From the NCBI GenBank assembly GCA_018664265.1, contig JABJOR010000483.1, positions 1 through 6,988 on the forward strand: a DNA stretch of 6,988 nucleotides, given 5' to 3'. This document shows positions 1-6,579 of the stretch, piece by piece. Positions within the stretch are counted from its first letter, which is position 1. Every line of letters starts with the position of its first letter. Both the position numbers and the translations under genes were made by a program. Source of the stretch: Rhodospirillales bacterium. GTDB taxonomy: Bacteria; Pseudomonadota; Alphaproteobacteria; Rhodospirillales; Casp-alpha2. The notes under the pieces are model-generated. The model made no database searches. It saw only the letters and a list, made by a program, of their open reading frames with translations, and had not been told where the DNA came from.

Positions 1-1
1 A

Positions 2-1213
2 TTCCGTCCGCAACTTGTCCAGCAGATCATAACATTGCTCAAGCATGGCATTGTCTTCATCCGTAAAGGCTTGTGGTGCAGGGATCGCTGCGTCGCAATT
101 CTTGAACACCATGGACAGCACACGCTGGGAAAGATTGCCAAAATCATTGGCGAGGTCTGCATTGGTGCGCTGGATCATTGCTGTGCGCGAATAATCACCG
201 TCGTTGCCAAAAGGTACTTCCCGCATCAGGAAATAACGCACCTGATCCAGACCGAACTCGGCGATCAGGTCCAGGGGATCAATGGCATTGCCAACCGATT
301 TTGAAATCTTTTCGCCTTCGTTGGTCCACCAGCCGTGGGCATAGACCCGTTTTGGTGGTGCAAGGTCCGCAGCCATCAGGAACGCAGGCCAGTACACTGC
401 ATGAAAGCGCAAGATATCCTTGCCCACCATGTGCAAATCAGCAGGCCAGTACTTTTGATAGCTTTCGCTGTCCGTATCAGGGAACCCGGCTGCTGTGATA
501 TAGTTGGTCAGGGCGTCGAGCCAGACATACATGATGTGTTTGTCGTCGCCGGGAACCGGAATACCCCAGTTAAAGCTGGTACGCGATACTGACAAATCAC
601 GCAAACCGCCTTTGATAAAGCTTGTGACCTCGTTAAGACGGGTCTTGGGCAGCACGAAATCCGGATGGTCTTCGTAATATTTAAGCAGCTTGTCGCCCCA
701 GTTAGACAACCGGAAGAAATAGCTTGGCTCTTCCACCCACTCCACCTCGGCGCCCGATGGCGCGGCTTTTTTGCCTTCGGCATTGGTGGTTAGCTCGTCT
801 TCACCGTAATAGGCCTCATCACGAATGGCGTACCACCCTTTATAGGAGCCCAGATAGATTTCGTCATTGTCGATCAGACGTTGCCAAATTGCCTGACAGG
901 ATTTCTTGTGGCGTTCTTCCGTGGTGCGGATAAAATCATCGTTGGAAAAACCCATGAAATCAGCCAGATCGCGGAAATTCTGGGAAACTTTATCGGTAAA
1001 ATCCTTTGGGGCAATTCCGGCGGCGGCGGCGGATGTCTCAACCTTTTGGCCGTGCTCGTCTGTGCCGGTCAGGAAATGCACATCATACCCGTCTAGGCGC
1101 TTGAAACGGGCCAGTACATCGCAAGCAAGCGTTGTGTATGCATGCCCGATGTGGGGCGCGTCATTCACATAATAGATTGGCGTCGTAATGTAATACCGCT
1201 TGTTGTCGGCCAT
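2..1213 (-). CDS. metG: Methionyl-tRNA synthetase, N-terminal 404 codons (3' end outside window)
   Basis: Charges tRNA-Met with methionine in the cytoplasm, using ATP. The frame opens at ATG 1213 and runs without a stop to the left edge. Visible signatures of the class I MetRS core are PHIGH (HIGH box, residues 21-24), TGTDEHG (49-55), GKDILRFH (264-271), HGWW (293-296) and KISKS (302-306, nt 296-310), the KMSKS-loop equivalent. NADLANDFGN (351-360) marks entry to the helical anticodon-binding domain. The rest of that domain, roughly 110 residues judging by usual alphaproteobacterial length, lies outside. The insertion where many MetRS carry Cys pairs for zinc reads GWYAIRDEAYY (126-136) without cysteines, the zinc-less form I associate with Alphaproteobacteria. 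It is the last gene seen in the cluster, 36 bp after holB. A GGA about 10 nt before the ATG is the only Shine-Dalgarno candidate. Identity is very secure. Confidence 0.97.
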   Translation of the reverse strand, partial: MADNKRYYITTPIYYVNDAPHIGHAYTTLACDVLARFKRLDGYDVHFLTGTDEHGQKVETSAAAAGIAPKDFTDKVSQNFRDLADFMGFSNDDFIRTTEERHKKSCQAIWQRLIDNDEIYLGSYKGWYAIRDEAYYGEDELTTNAEGKKAAPSGAEVEWVEEPSYFFRLSNWGDKLLKYYEDHPDFVLPKTRLNEVTSFIKGGLRDLSVSRTSFNWGIPVPGDDKHIMYVWLDALTNYITAAGFPDTDSESYQKYWPADLHMVGKDILRFHAVYWPAFLMAADLAPPKRVYAHGWWTNEGEKISKSVGNAIDPLDLIAEFGLDQVRYFLMREVPFGNDGDYSRTAMIQRTNADLANDFGNLSQRVLSMVFKNCDAAIPAPQAFTDEDNAMLEQCYDLLDKLRTE

Positions 1214-1249
1214 GTAGCAATCATCCGTAATTTAAGGCGCTTGATGGTG

Positions 1250-2401
1250 TCAGTGTGTCACTGTTTTTGCAAGCGCATGAAAGATATTAAGCGTAACCTG
1301 TTTGCGATCAAGGTTAGCTGCATCACTTCGATCAATCAGGTGGGAAACCTTTTCCCACACCTCCAGCCAACGATCAAGCGTTGCAAGTCCTGAAAGCCTT
1401 GAAATAAGTGGATTGCTGTTGTCTTCACTCTGGTTCGTGGCTGCACATCGGATGACTTTCGAAAGGCTGAATTGCAGTAACTCACAGGCCATTCGAAAAG
1501 AGGCTTCGTTTTCCTTGCGTGCCAGCTTATCGCCGAGCTTGTGTAATTTCACAGCATCGAGCTGAGGTAATTCGCCCAACACAGCGTTCAGTTCGTCATA
1601 CACATCCAGCCCACCCCCGGCTGCCAGGTCAAGCGCTTTGCCAATACTGCCCTGTGCCAGATCAATCAGGGTCTTTTTGTCGTGATCCGGTATCATGGTT
1701 GCGTAACGCCCCAAAAGCGTGGTGACATTAGCATCATTCAGAGCACTGACAGGCAATTTTCGACAGCGTGAGCGGATCGTTGGCAGCAACCGTCCGGGAT
1801 TGTGCGCGACAAGTAGCAGCAACGAGCGCACTGGCGGCTCTTCCAGAACTTTTAACAAGGCATTGGCTGCATTGTGGTTCATCTCGTCGGCGGCATCGAC
1901 AATCACTACCCGCCATCCACCTTCGGCGGGCGTCATGCGCATAAAACCACCGACCTTGCGCACATCATCAACGGCGATCGTGGTTTTGCGCTGGACTTGC
2001 TTATCGTCTTTCCATTGCCGTTCGATGCTCATCAAATCGGCGTGGCCCATGGAGGCCGTGCGCATGAAAACCCGGTCATCCGGCGGCAGGTAAAGCCCCT
2101 CACCTGTATCAGTAGCATTGTTATCTGTAGCTGGTAATTCTTCCCCAAAAAGCCCTGCACCAGCCGTTATAATTTCACTTTCGGCGTCACTGGCCTGACT
2201 GTTTTTGAGGACATACCGGGCAAATCGATAAGCCAATGTGGCCTTGCCGATACCTCTGGGGCCTGTCATCAGCCATGCGTGGGCCAGCTTTTCGCTGTGA
2301 AATGCAGCCTTGAGGTCTGCTTCGGCCTGTTCGTGGCCAATCAGGTAGTCATTTTCACGCGGCTGAAGCGGCCCCTGATCGTCATCATCTCTCGCACTCA
2401 T
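1250..2401 (-). CDS. holB: DNA polymerase III subunit delta' (clamp loader)
   Basis: Clamp-loader subunit that helps open and place the beta sliding clamp at primed DNA. The 383-residue product has an AAA+ fold: P-loop GPRGIGKAT (47-55), Walker-B-like VVIVDAADEMN (165-175), NALLKVLEEPP (180-190) and the sensor-1 SRC motif in TIRSRC (211-213), which identifies the delta'/gamma family. The helical collar domain follows to the C-terminus. The P-loop has Ala after the Lys instead of Ser/Thr, and delta' is known in E. coli to be a non-hydrolysing stator. The zinc-binding cysteines of the E. coli protein are absent: the only Cys are in the SRC motif and near residues 308 and 317. An acidic, low-complexity insert occupies about 66-105. 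The ATG overlaps the tmk stop as ATGA, implying translational coupling. The family would also include DnaX, but length and the absence of the DnaX C-terminus argue for delta'. Confidence 0.94.
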   Translation of the reverse strand: MSARDDDDQGPLQPRENDYLIGHEQAEADLKAAFHSEKLAHAWLMTGPRGIGKATLAYRFARYVLKNSQASDAESEIITAGAGLFGEELPATDNNATDTGEGLYLPPDDRVFMRTASMGHADLMSIERQWKDDKQVQRKTTIAVDDVRKVGGFMRMTPAEGGWRVVIVDAADEMNHNAANALLKVLEEPPVRSLLLLVAHNPGRLLPTIRSRCRKLPVSALNDANVTTLLGRYATMIPDHDKKTLIDLAQGSIGKALDLAAGGGLDVYDELNAVLGELPQLDAVKLHKLGDKLARKENEASFRMACELLQFSLSKVIRCAATNQSEDNSNPLISRLSGLATLDRWLEVWEKVSHLIDRSDAANLDRKQVTLNIFHALAKTVTH

Positions 2402-3036
2402 GATAGGGATAGTCCCAACTGGGCGTTTACGACAGACTGGATGTCTGAAAACACATCTTCCACGGTCTGTTCGGCATTTATAACCTTGCAGCGGGCGCTG
2501 TCTTTTGTCGCTATATCAAGAAACCCGGCTCTGACACGTTTATGGAAATCTCGTCCCATGCGTTCATAGCGATCTTCCCCCTGATCGCGATCTTGCGCAC
2601 GGCTTAGACCTGTCTCAACTGAAATATCGAGGATAAGGGTCAAATCCGGGGACAAGTCCCCTACACAGGCTGTGTGTATCTGGTTGATAACATCCTGATC
2701 AAAGCCATGGCCGTAGCCTTGATAGGCAAATGTTGAATCGGCAAAACGGTCACTTACCACCCATGTCCCGGCCTCAAGCGCTGGAACCACCGTGCGAGAC
2801 AGGTGTTCGGTCCGTGCGGCGTAATGCAGCAAGATTTCGGTAACCGGTTGCCAGCGATCCGTGTCGCCTTCTACCAGCAATCTTCTAATGACTTCGCCCG
2901 ATGGAGCACCACCCGGCTCTCTGGTTCGAATGGCATCAATGCCACGATCCTCCAGCCATTCAAGTAGCCGTGTGACCTGTGTTGACTTGCCACTGCCCTC
3001 ACCGCCTTCAAATGTGATAAATTTGCCTGTTGCCAT
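2398..3036 (-). CDS. tmk: Thymidylate kinase (dTMP kinase)
   Basis: Phosphorylates dTMP to dTDP with ATP, the step that commits thymidylate to dTTP synthesis; cytosolic. The product is 212 aa, normal for the family. It shows the P-loop GGEGSGKS (11-18), the TREPGG substrate-binding motif (38-43), DRF in VSDRFADSTFAYQG (94-107) and an arginine-containing LID (SRAQDRDQGEDRYE). Absence of Arg in the P-loop together with a basic LID is the type II (E. coli-like) arrangement. The open frame extends 22 codons further upstream to 3102, but that extension lies inside the carboxypeptidase gene and precedes the usual family N-terminus. ATG 3036 has a GAGG Shine-Dalgarno 8 nt upstream and starts just before KFITFEGGEGSGKS, so it is chosen. 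It starts 10 bp after dac and overlaps holB by 4 bp. Confidence 0.96.
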   Translation of the reverse strand: MATGKFITFEGGEGSGKSTQVTRLLEWLEDRGIDAIRTREPGGAPSGEVIRRLLVEGDTDRWQPVTEILLHYAARTEHLSRTVVPALEAGTWVVSDRFADSTFAYQGYGHGFDQDVINQIHTACVGDLSPDLTLILDISVETGLSRAQDRDQGEDRYERMGRDFHKRVRAGFLDIATKDSARCKVINAEQTVEDVFSDIQSVVNAQLGLSLS

Positions 3037-3044
3037 CACAAGAA

Positions 3045-3048
3045 CCTC
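3045..3048 (-). promoter_or_regulatory. Ribosome binding site of tmk overlapping the dac stop codon
   Basis: GAGG in minus-strand sense, 8 nt before ATG 3036. Its first two bases are the last two of the dac TGA stop (3047-3049), so ribosomes ending dac release directly on the tmk initiation site. This decides for the 212-residue start rather than the longer open frame and suggests translational coupling. Confidence 0.6.
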
Positions 3049-4231
3049 AGATAGGGTCTCCGCCGGATTCACCCCAGACCAGAAAATCGATAGCAGCACC
3101 AAGCCGCCCGATTAACCCTAGTGTACCAACATCTTCACCGGCAAGCAGTGGAATAATGATGGGTTCTTCATCTGGTGCCGTAACCACAAGTTCAGCAATT
3201 GGGGTTCCTGCCCGGATAGGGGCTGGAATGGGGCCTTCATAACGCACGGTGACTTTCATACCTCTGCGAGATTTACGCGGCAGTGTTATGGTCAAATCCT
3301 GGCTGCTGATCAAGGACACCCGCCCTGCTGTACCAAGCCAGATTTCGGCTTCTGATATTCTGTCACCTTCTTTCAGCAAATCGTAGTTGTTGAATTCACG
3401 AAAGGCCCAATCCATCAGGCGCTCGGATTCCGAGGAACGTTGTTTCTTGCTTTCCAGGCCGTTGACCACAATGATGATCCTGCGGTTGTTCTGAACGGCG
3501 CTGGCGGTCAGACCATAACCAGCTTCATTGGTATGCCCTGTTTTAAGTCCGTCGGCACCAATGCCTTTGTAAAGCAAGGGGTTGCGGTTGCGTTGGCGAA
3601 TGCCGTTATAGGTAAATTCGGTTTCGCTGTAATAATGATAGTATTCCGGGAAATTTGTAATGGTATTCAGAGCCAGATGTGCAAGGTCCGAGGCTGTCAT
3701 ATACTGATCAGGATGTGGCCAGCCAGTTGAATTGGCAAAATGGCTACCTGTCATGCCAAGTTCCAGGGCTTCCGCCGTCATGCCTTCGGCAAAAGCCGGC
3801 TCGCTGCCAGAAATTCCTTCGGCGATGACAATACAGGCATCATTGCCGGATTGAACGATAATCCCACGCAGCAGTTGCTCAACCGTAACCCGTTTGTTGG
3901 GTTCCAGAAACATAGTGGAACTACCGCTTTTTGCTCCGCCTTTTCGCCAGGCGTTCTCACTGACACGGAATGTGTCTTCGAGCGACAAGCTACCTTCTTT
4001 AAGACGGGAGAAAACCATATGTGTGGTCATCAGCTTGCTCATAGATGCTGGTGGCATCCGCGCGTCGCCGTTTTTATTGAACAGGACACGGCCTGTTGTC
4101 GCGTCAATGATCACGGCTTCGCGGGCATTGGTCTCAATGGCTTGCGCGGTTCCTGAGATGATCAGCAAGCTCAGGGTAAGCGCAATGCTTAACAGGCAGA
4201 AGGGTTTTGATAGGATTGTGGGAATTCTCAT
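3047..4231 (-). CDS. dacF: D-alanyl-D-alanine carboxypeptidase (PBP5/DacF type, peptidase S11)
   Basis: Periplasmic low-molecular-weight penicillin-binding protein that removes the terminal D-Ala from peptidoglycan stem peptides and so limits cross-linking. The 394-residue precursor starts with a signal peptide (hydrophobic stretch about 11-27, AQA cleavage site near residue 31). All three active-site motifs are present: SMSK (63-66, nucleophile Ser63), SGN (128-130) and KTG (230-232). A beta-rich PBP5_C-like domain follows at about 285-370. The C-terminal 25 or so residues (GTLGLIGRLGAAIDFLVW) can form an amphipathic helix, the usual inner-membrane anchor of this family. No SPOR domain is fused to it, unlike some alphaproteobacterial relatives. 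The start ATG has AGGCG about 5 nt upstream and lies 19 bp after the rlpA stop. The choice between the paralogue names dacA, dacC and dacF is a guess from gene context; the enzyme class is secure. Confidence 0.93.
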   Translation of the reverse strand: MRIPTILSKPFCLLSIALTLSLLIISGTAQAIETNAREAVIIDATTGRVLFNKNGDARMPPASMSKLMTTHMVFSRLKEGSLSLEDTFRVSENAWRKGGAKSGSSTMFLEPNKRVTVEQLLRGIIVQSGNDACIVIAEGISGSEPAFAEGMTAEALELGMTGSHFANSTGWPHPDQYMTASDLAHLALNTITNFPEYYHYYSETEFTYNGIRQRNRNPLLYKGIGADGLKTGHTNEAGYGLTASAVQNNRRIIIVVNGLESKKQRSSESERLMDWAFREFNNYDLLKEGDRISEAEIWLGTAGRVSLISSQDLTITLPRKSRRGMKVTVRYEGPIPAPIRAGTPIAELVVTAPDEEPIIIPLLAGEDVGTLGLIGRLGAAIDFLVWGESGGDPI

Positions 4232-4250
4232 AATTTCGCCTGTTTATTCG

Positions 4251-5237
4251 TTAGTCGACAATGATATGTGAATCAGGGTATCCCGATCCGATAGCCTGCT
4301 CCAGCAAGGCGTCAGCTTGCCCTACTTCTGAAAGCGGCCCAATTCTGACACGGTAAAAATCTACACCATTAACCAGTACCTGTGTAATTTTTGTATCAGC
4401 AACCTGAGACAGGATGGCTTGTGCTCTAAGGGCATTTTCGTAGTTCGTAAAGGATGCAGCCTGAACAAATATGCTGGTGTTACCGAATGGCACAGTTTCA
4501 ACAGTGTTACTGGAAGGCTGAACAGTCGTTTCTTGGGCGGCAACAGGCTCGGGCTGTGTCAAAACAACCTGAGTTTCCGTTACGGGTTGATTTGACACAT
4601 TAGCACCCGGTGGTGGATCAAGCGATTCAGCATTGACCGAGGCCTTTGGAAGACTGTCTACCGTAATTGGTGAGCCAACTTCCTGAATGGTTGCCTGACC
4701 TCGCATTCGGGCTGCCAATTCTCGGCTTTCCTGGGCTAGAATTTTAACTCGAACCTTGGCTGTCCCTTGATCTTGAAATCCCAGAAGCTGTGCGCCACGG
4801 CGTGAAATGTCGATAATCCTGCCCTTGGCATAGGGGCCGCGGTCATTGAGGCGAAGTTTGATTTTTCGTCCGTTGTCCAGATTGGTGACTTCAACCCAGC
4901 TTGGTAGCGGCAAAGTCTTATGCGCCGCCGTCAGATCGTTCATGTTGTAGATCTCGCCATTTGCCGTTTTCTTACCGTCAAAATTAGGGCCGTACCAAGA
5001 CGCAATACCAGTTTCGTCGTAATCATAATTGACTTCCGGGTAATACCAGACATCATAAATCTGATACGGATTGCCGATTTTGTATATTCCTTTACCGTAA
5101 GTATCGTCGGCTTGTTCCTTATTGACGCGCTTGGCTGTGTGCACCAGAAACTGGGTTTCTGCGCAGGCGCTCAAAAGTGTAGCTGCACACAGGCAGACAA
5201 TAAATTTAAGGCTTCCGGATTTCAAAAATGTATTCAT
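4251..5237 (-). CDS. rlpA: Septal ring lytic transglycosylase lipoprotein RlpA with SPOR domain
   Basis: Outer-membrane lipoprotein of the RlpA family; the Pseudomonas homologue is a lytic transglycosylase that cuts glycan strands lacking stem peptides at the septum. Counting from ATG 5237 the product has 328 residues: a lipoprotein signal with lipobox LSAC (lipidated Cys25), a tyrosine-rich lead-in (about 48-75), a double-psi beta-barrel domain from GIASWYG (about 77) to about 168 with Glu95 and Asp132 (in NDRGP) as candidate catalytic residues, a Pro/Gln/Thr-rich linker (about 170-250) and a C-terminal SPOR domain (about 254-328, starting SIFVQAASF), which binds denuded septal peptidoglycan. 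A TTG directly precedes the ATG in frame and an in-frame TAA lies two codons before that TTG, so only these two starts are possible. ATG is preferred, although the weak GGAA upstream is spaced better for TTG 5240. It sits between mltB-like and dac, all wall enzymes. Confidence 0.94.
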   Translation of the reverse strand: MNTFLKSGSLKFIVCLCAATLLSACAETQFLVHTAKRVNKEQADDTYGKGIYKIGNPYQIYDVWYYPEVNYDYDETGIASWYGPNFDGKKTANGEIYNMNDLTAAHKTLPLPSWVEVTNLDNGRKIKLRLNDRGPYAKGRIIDISRRGAQLLGFQDQGTAKVRVKILAQESRELAARMRGQATIQEVGSPITVDSLPKASVNAESLDPPPGANVSNQPVTETQVVLTQPEPVAAQETTVQPSSNTVETVPFGNTSIFVQAASFTNYENALRAQAILSQVADTKITQVLVNGVDFYRVRIGPLSEVGQADALLEQAIGSGYPDSHIIVD

Positions 5238-5289
5238 CAATATGGTTTATTCCGTATGTCTGTAAATGCATCAATGTGCACCAGATTTC

Positions 5290-6504
5290 TTAATATTTCC
5301 GTAGTTTTTCAAGCAATTCCATAGATGGGTAGCCGTCTGCAGGTATGCCAACTTTGGCTTGGAAAGACCGCACAGCTTTGCGGGTCATGGGGCCAATCAT
5401 GCCGTCGACCCCATTCGTATCAAACCCTTTGGCTGTTAGCAGGTTCTGGATTTCAATAACATTGTCGCGCGACAACGCAATTTCATTTACTGGCGGTGGG
5501 GTTAACACCCCCCCCTGCCCCATAAACCTGTCGGCAAGATGGCCGATGGCAATGGCATAAAACGTTGAGCGGTTCCACGTCATGATTGAGTTGAAATTTG
5601 AATAGATAATAAAGGCTGGTCCCTTGTGCCCGGCAGGCAGAACAAGCGAGCCTTCTATGGCAACCACAGGCAAGTTTCTGCCATCGGCGCGGCGAACGCC
5701 CAGTGCTTGCCATTCTTTAAGCGATTTTTTGATTTTTGGATCAATCAGGGCCAAATCAAAACCCTTGGGTAATTTGATCTCACGTCCCCAGGTCCGGTCT
5801 ATGTTCCAGCCCGATTTGGACAAATAATTGGCCGCCGAGGAAAACGCGTCTGACAGATTGTTCCACAGGTCGCGCTTGCCATCCCCATCGCCATCAACGG
5901 CGAAGTCGCGATAGGTCGTCGGGATGAATTGAAAGTTGCCCATGGCACCGGCCCAGGATCCGCCGACATCAACAGGCATATCGCCTTTGCTCATCAGCTC
6001 AAGGGCTGCCAGTAATTGGGCACGGAAGAATTTGGCGCGTCTGCGATCATGGGCCAGCGTGACCAGCGACCCGACAACCGGAATTTTACCGAAGTACTGA
6101 CCGAAATTTGTCTCCAGTCCCCAGAAAGCAACCAGAAATCGTGGCTGTACACCAAACTTTTTGGCAACCTGTTCCAGTAAAGGACCGTGTTCTGCCAGTA
6201 GTTCCCTGCCTCGTTTAATACGTTTGTCGCTTATGGCATTGGAAAGGTATTTCCAGAACGTCAGGGTAAATTCCGGCTGACGGCGATCAAGTTCCAAAAC
6301 CCGCGCAATAGGTTTGGCATCTTTCAGGGCCAGATCAACGATGTCAGAATTCAGTCCTTTGGATATGGCTTCATCGCGCAACTCGGCAAGCCATTCATCA
6401 AATGGTGGTGGTGGAGGAATTGTAGCGGCCTGTGCCACCGTTGATAATCCTGTTATCAGAATCGCTGTAAATAGGAATGTGCTCAGCCTTGCCGGTATAG
6501 TCAT
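5290..6504 (-). CDS. mltB: Soluble lytic murein transglycosylase, MltB family, with C-terminal peptidoglycan-binding domain
   Basis: Cleaves the MurNAc-GlcNAc bond of peptidoglycan, forming 1,6-anhydro ends, in the periplasm. The 404-residue precursor has a signal peptide with AQA cleavage after residue 26 and no lipobox, so it is soluble rather than lipid-anchored as in E. coli MltB. The SLT_2 catalytic domain (about 34-328) shows GLETNFG with presumed catalytic Glu131, GSWAGAMGNFQFIP (182-195), an EF-hand-like acidic loop DGDGDGKRD (204-212) and YAIAIGHLADR (316-326). A putative peptidoglycan_binding_1 domain covers about 345-403 (IQNLLTAKGFDTNGVDG). Five prolines follow the cleavage site. 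A run of eight G (coding sense) separates the two domains. The start is fixed by the signal peptide and by an in-frame TAA 13 codons upstream; only GGA about 12 nt before ATG resembles a Shine-Dalgarno. The symbol is by family, since many alphaproteobacteria hold several such paralogues. Confidence 0.93.
   Translation of the reverse strand: MTIPARLSTFLFTAILITGLSTVAQAATIPPPPPFDEWLAELRDEAISKGLNSDIVDLALKDAKPIARVLELDRRQPEFTLTFWKYLSNAISDKRIKRGRELLAEHGPLLEQVAKKFGVQPRFLVAFWGLETNFGQYFGKIPVVGSLVTLAHDRRRAKFFRAQLLAALELMSKGDMPVDVGGSWAGAMGNFQFIPTTYRDFAVDGDGDGKRDLWNNLSDAFSSAANYLSKSGWNIDRTWGREIKLPKGFDLALIDPKIKKSLKEWQALGVRRADGRNLPVVAIEGSLVLPAGHKGPAFIIYSNFNSIMTWNRSTFYAIAIGHLADRFMGQGGVLTPPPVNEIALSRDNVIEIQNLLTAKGFDTNGVDGMIGPMTRKAVRSFQAKVGIPADGYPSMELLEKLRKY
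5508..5515 (-). repeat. Homopolymeric G8 tract (coding sense) at the MltB domain boundary
   Basis: Eight consecutive C on the given strand, eight G in the mRNA, covering codons 330-333 (Gln-Gly-Gly-Val). The tract is one arm of a small stem-loop (GGGGT, loop GTTA, ACCCC in coding sense). It lies between the catalytic domain, which ends near residue 328, and the peptidoglycan-binding domain, which starts near 345. Confidence 0.9.
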
Positions 6505-6531
6505 GGAGCTAATTTTTCCGCATCTGGTGAA

Positions 6532-6578
6532 GTTTGCTGCTTACAACCTTTTGCCATAGCTGCTCATTGGCAGCAAAC
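6532..6578. repeat. 9-bp inverted repeat between the ydcF-like gene and mltB
   Basis: GTTTGCTGC at 6532-6540 and its exact complement GCAGCAAAC at 6570-6578, separated by 29 nt. A second copy of GCTGC at 6559-6563 can instead pair with GCAGC at 6570-6574 around a 6-nt loop, so two mutually exclusive hairpins are possible in the mRNA. No U-run follows, so it is not an intrinsic terminator. It fills most of the 75-bp gap before mltB. A protein-binding site or chance are both possible. Confidence 0.45.
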
Positions 6579-6579
6579 A

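Noticed and set aside
1018..1032. A GCC trinucleotide run in metG and, at about 6404-6418, a CCA/CCT run in mltB
   Set aside because: Both are short in-frame repeats coding for Ala and Pro stretches that are unremarkable in these positions.
35..1393. Several overlapping ORFs on the plus strand and one on the minus strand (508-783) across metG
   Set aside because: They all coincide with the continuous metG frame, which carries the HIGH and KISKS motifs.
1719..2093. A 124-codon plus-strand ORF opposite holB
   Set aside because: It lies antisense to the AAA+ core of holB and carries no family signature.
2402..2417. A small GGGA/TCCC inverted repeat just before holB
   Set aside because: A 4-bp stem with a 3-nt loop inside the tmk coding sequence, expected by chance.
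3037..3102. A 22-codon N-terminal extension of tmk
   Set aside because: It lies within the dac coding sequence and lacks similarity to the Tmk N-terminus; ATG 3036 has a GAGG at good spacing.
3740..4156. A 138-codon plus-strand ORF opposite the carboxypeptidase gene
   Set aside because: It is antisense to a gene with all catalytic motifs intact, has no recognisable domain, and reads like the reverse complement of coding sequence.
5241..5267. A possible promoter before rlpA: TTGATG, 17-bp spacer, AATAAA in minus sense
   Set aside because: Only 4 of 6 matches in each box, and it would give a nearly leaderless transcript; too weak to call.
4920..5324. A 134-codon plus-strand ORF opposite the start of rlpA and the end of mltB
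   Set aside because: It is a shadow of rlpA, without motif or ribosome-binding site.
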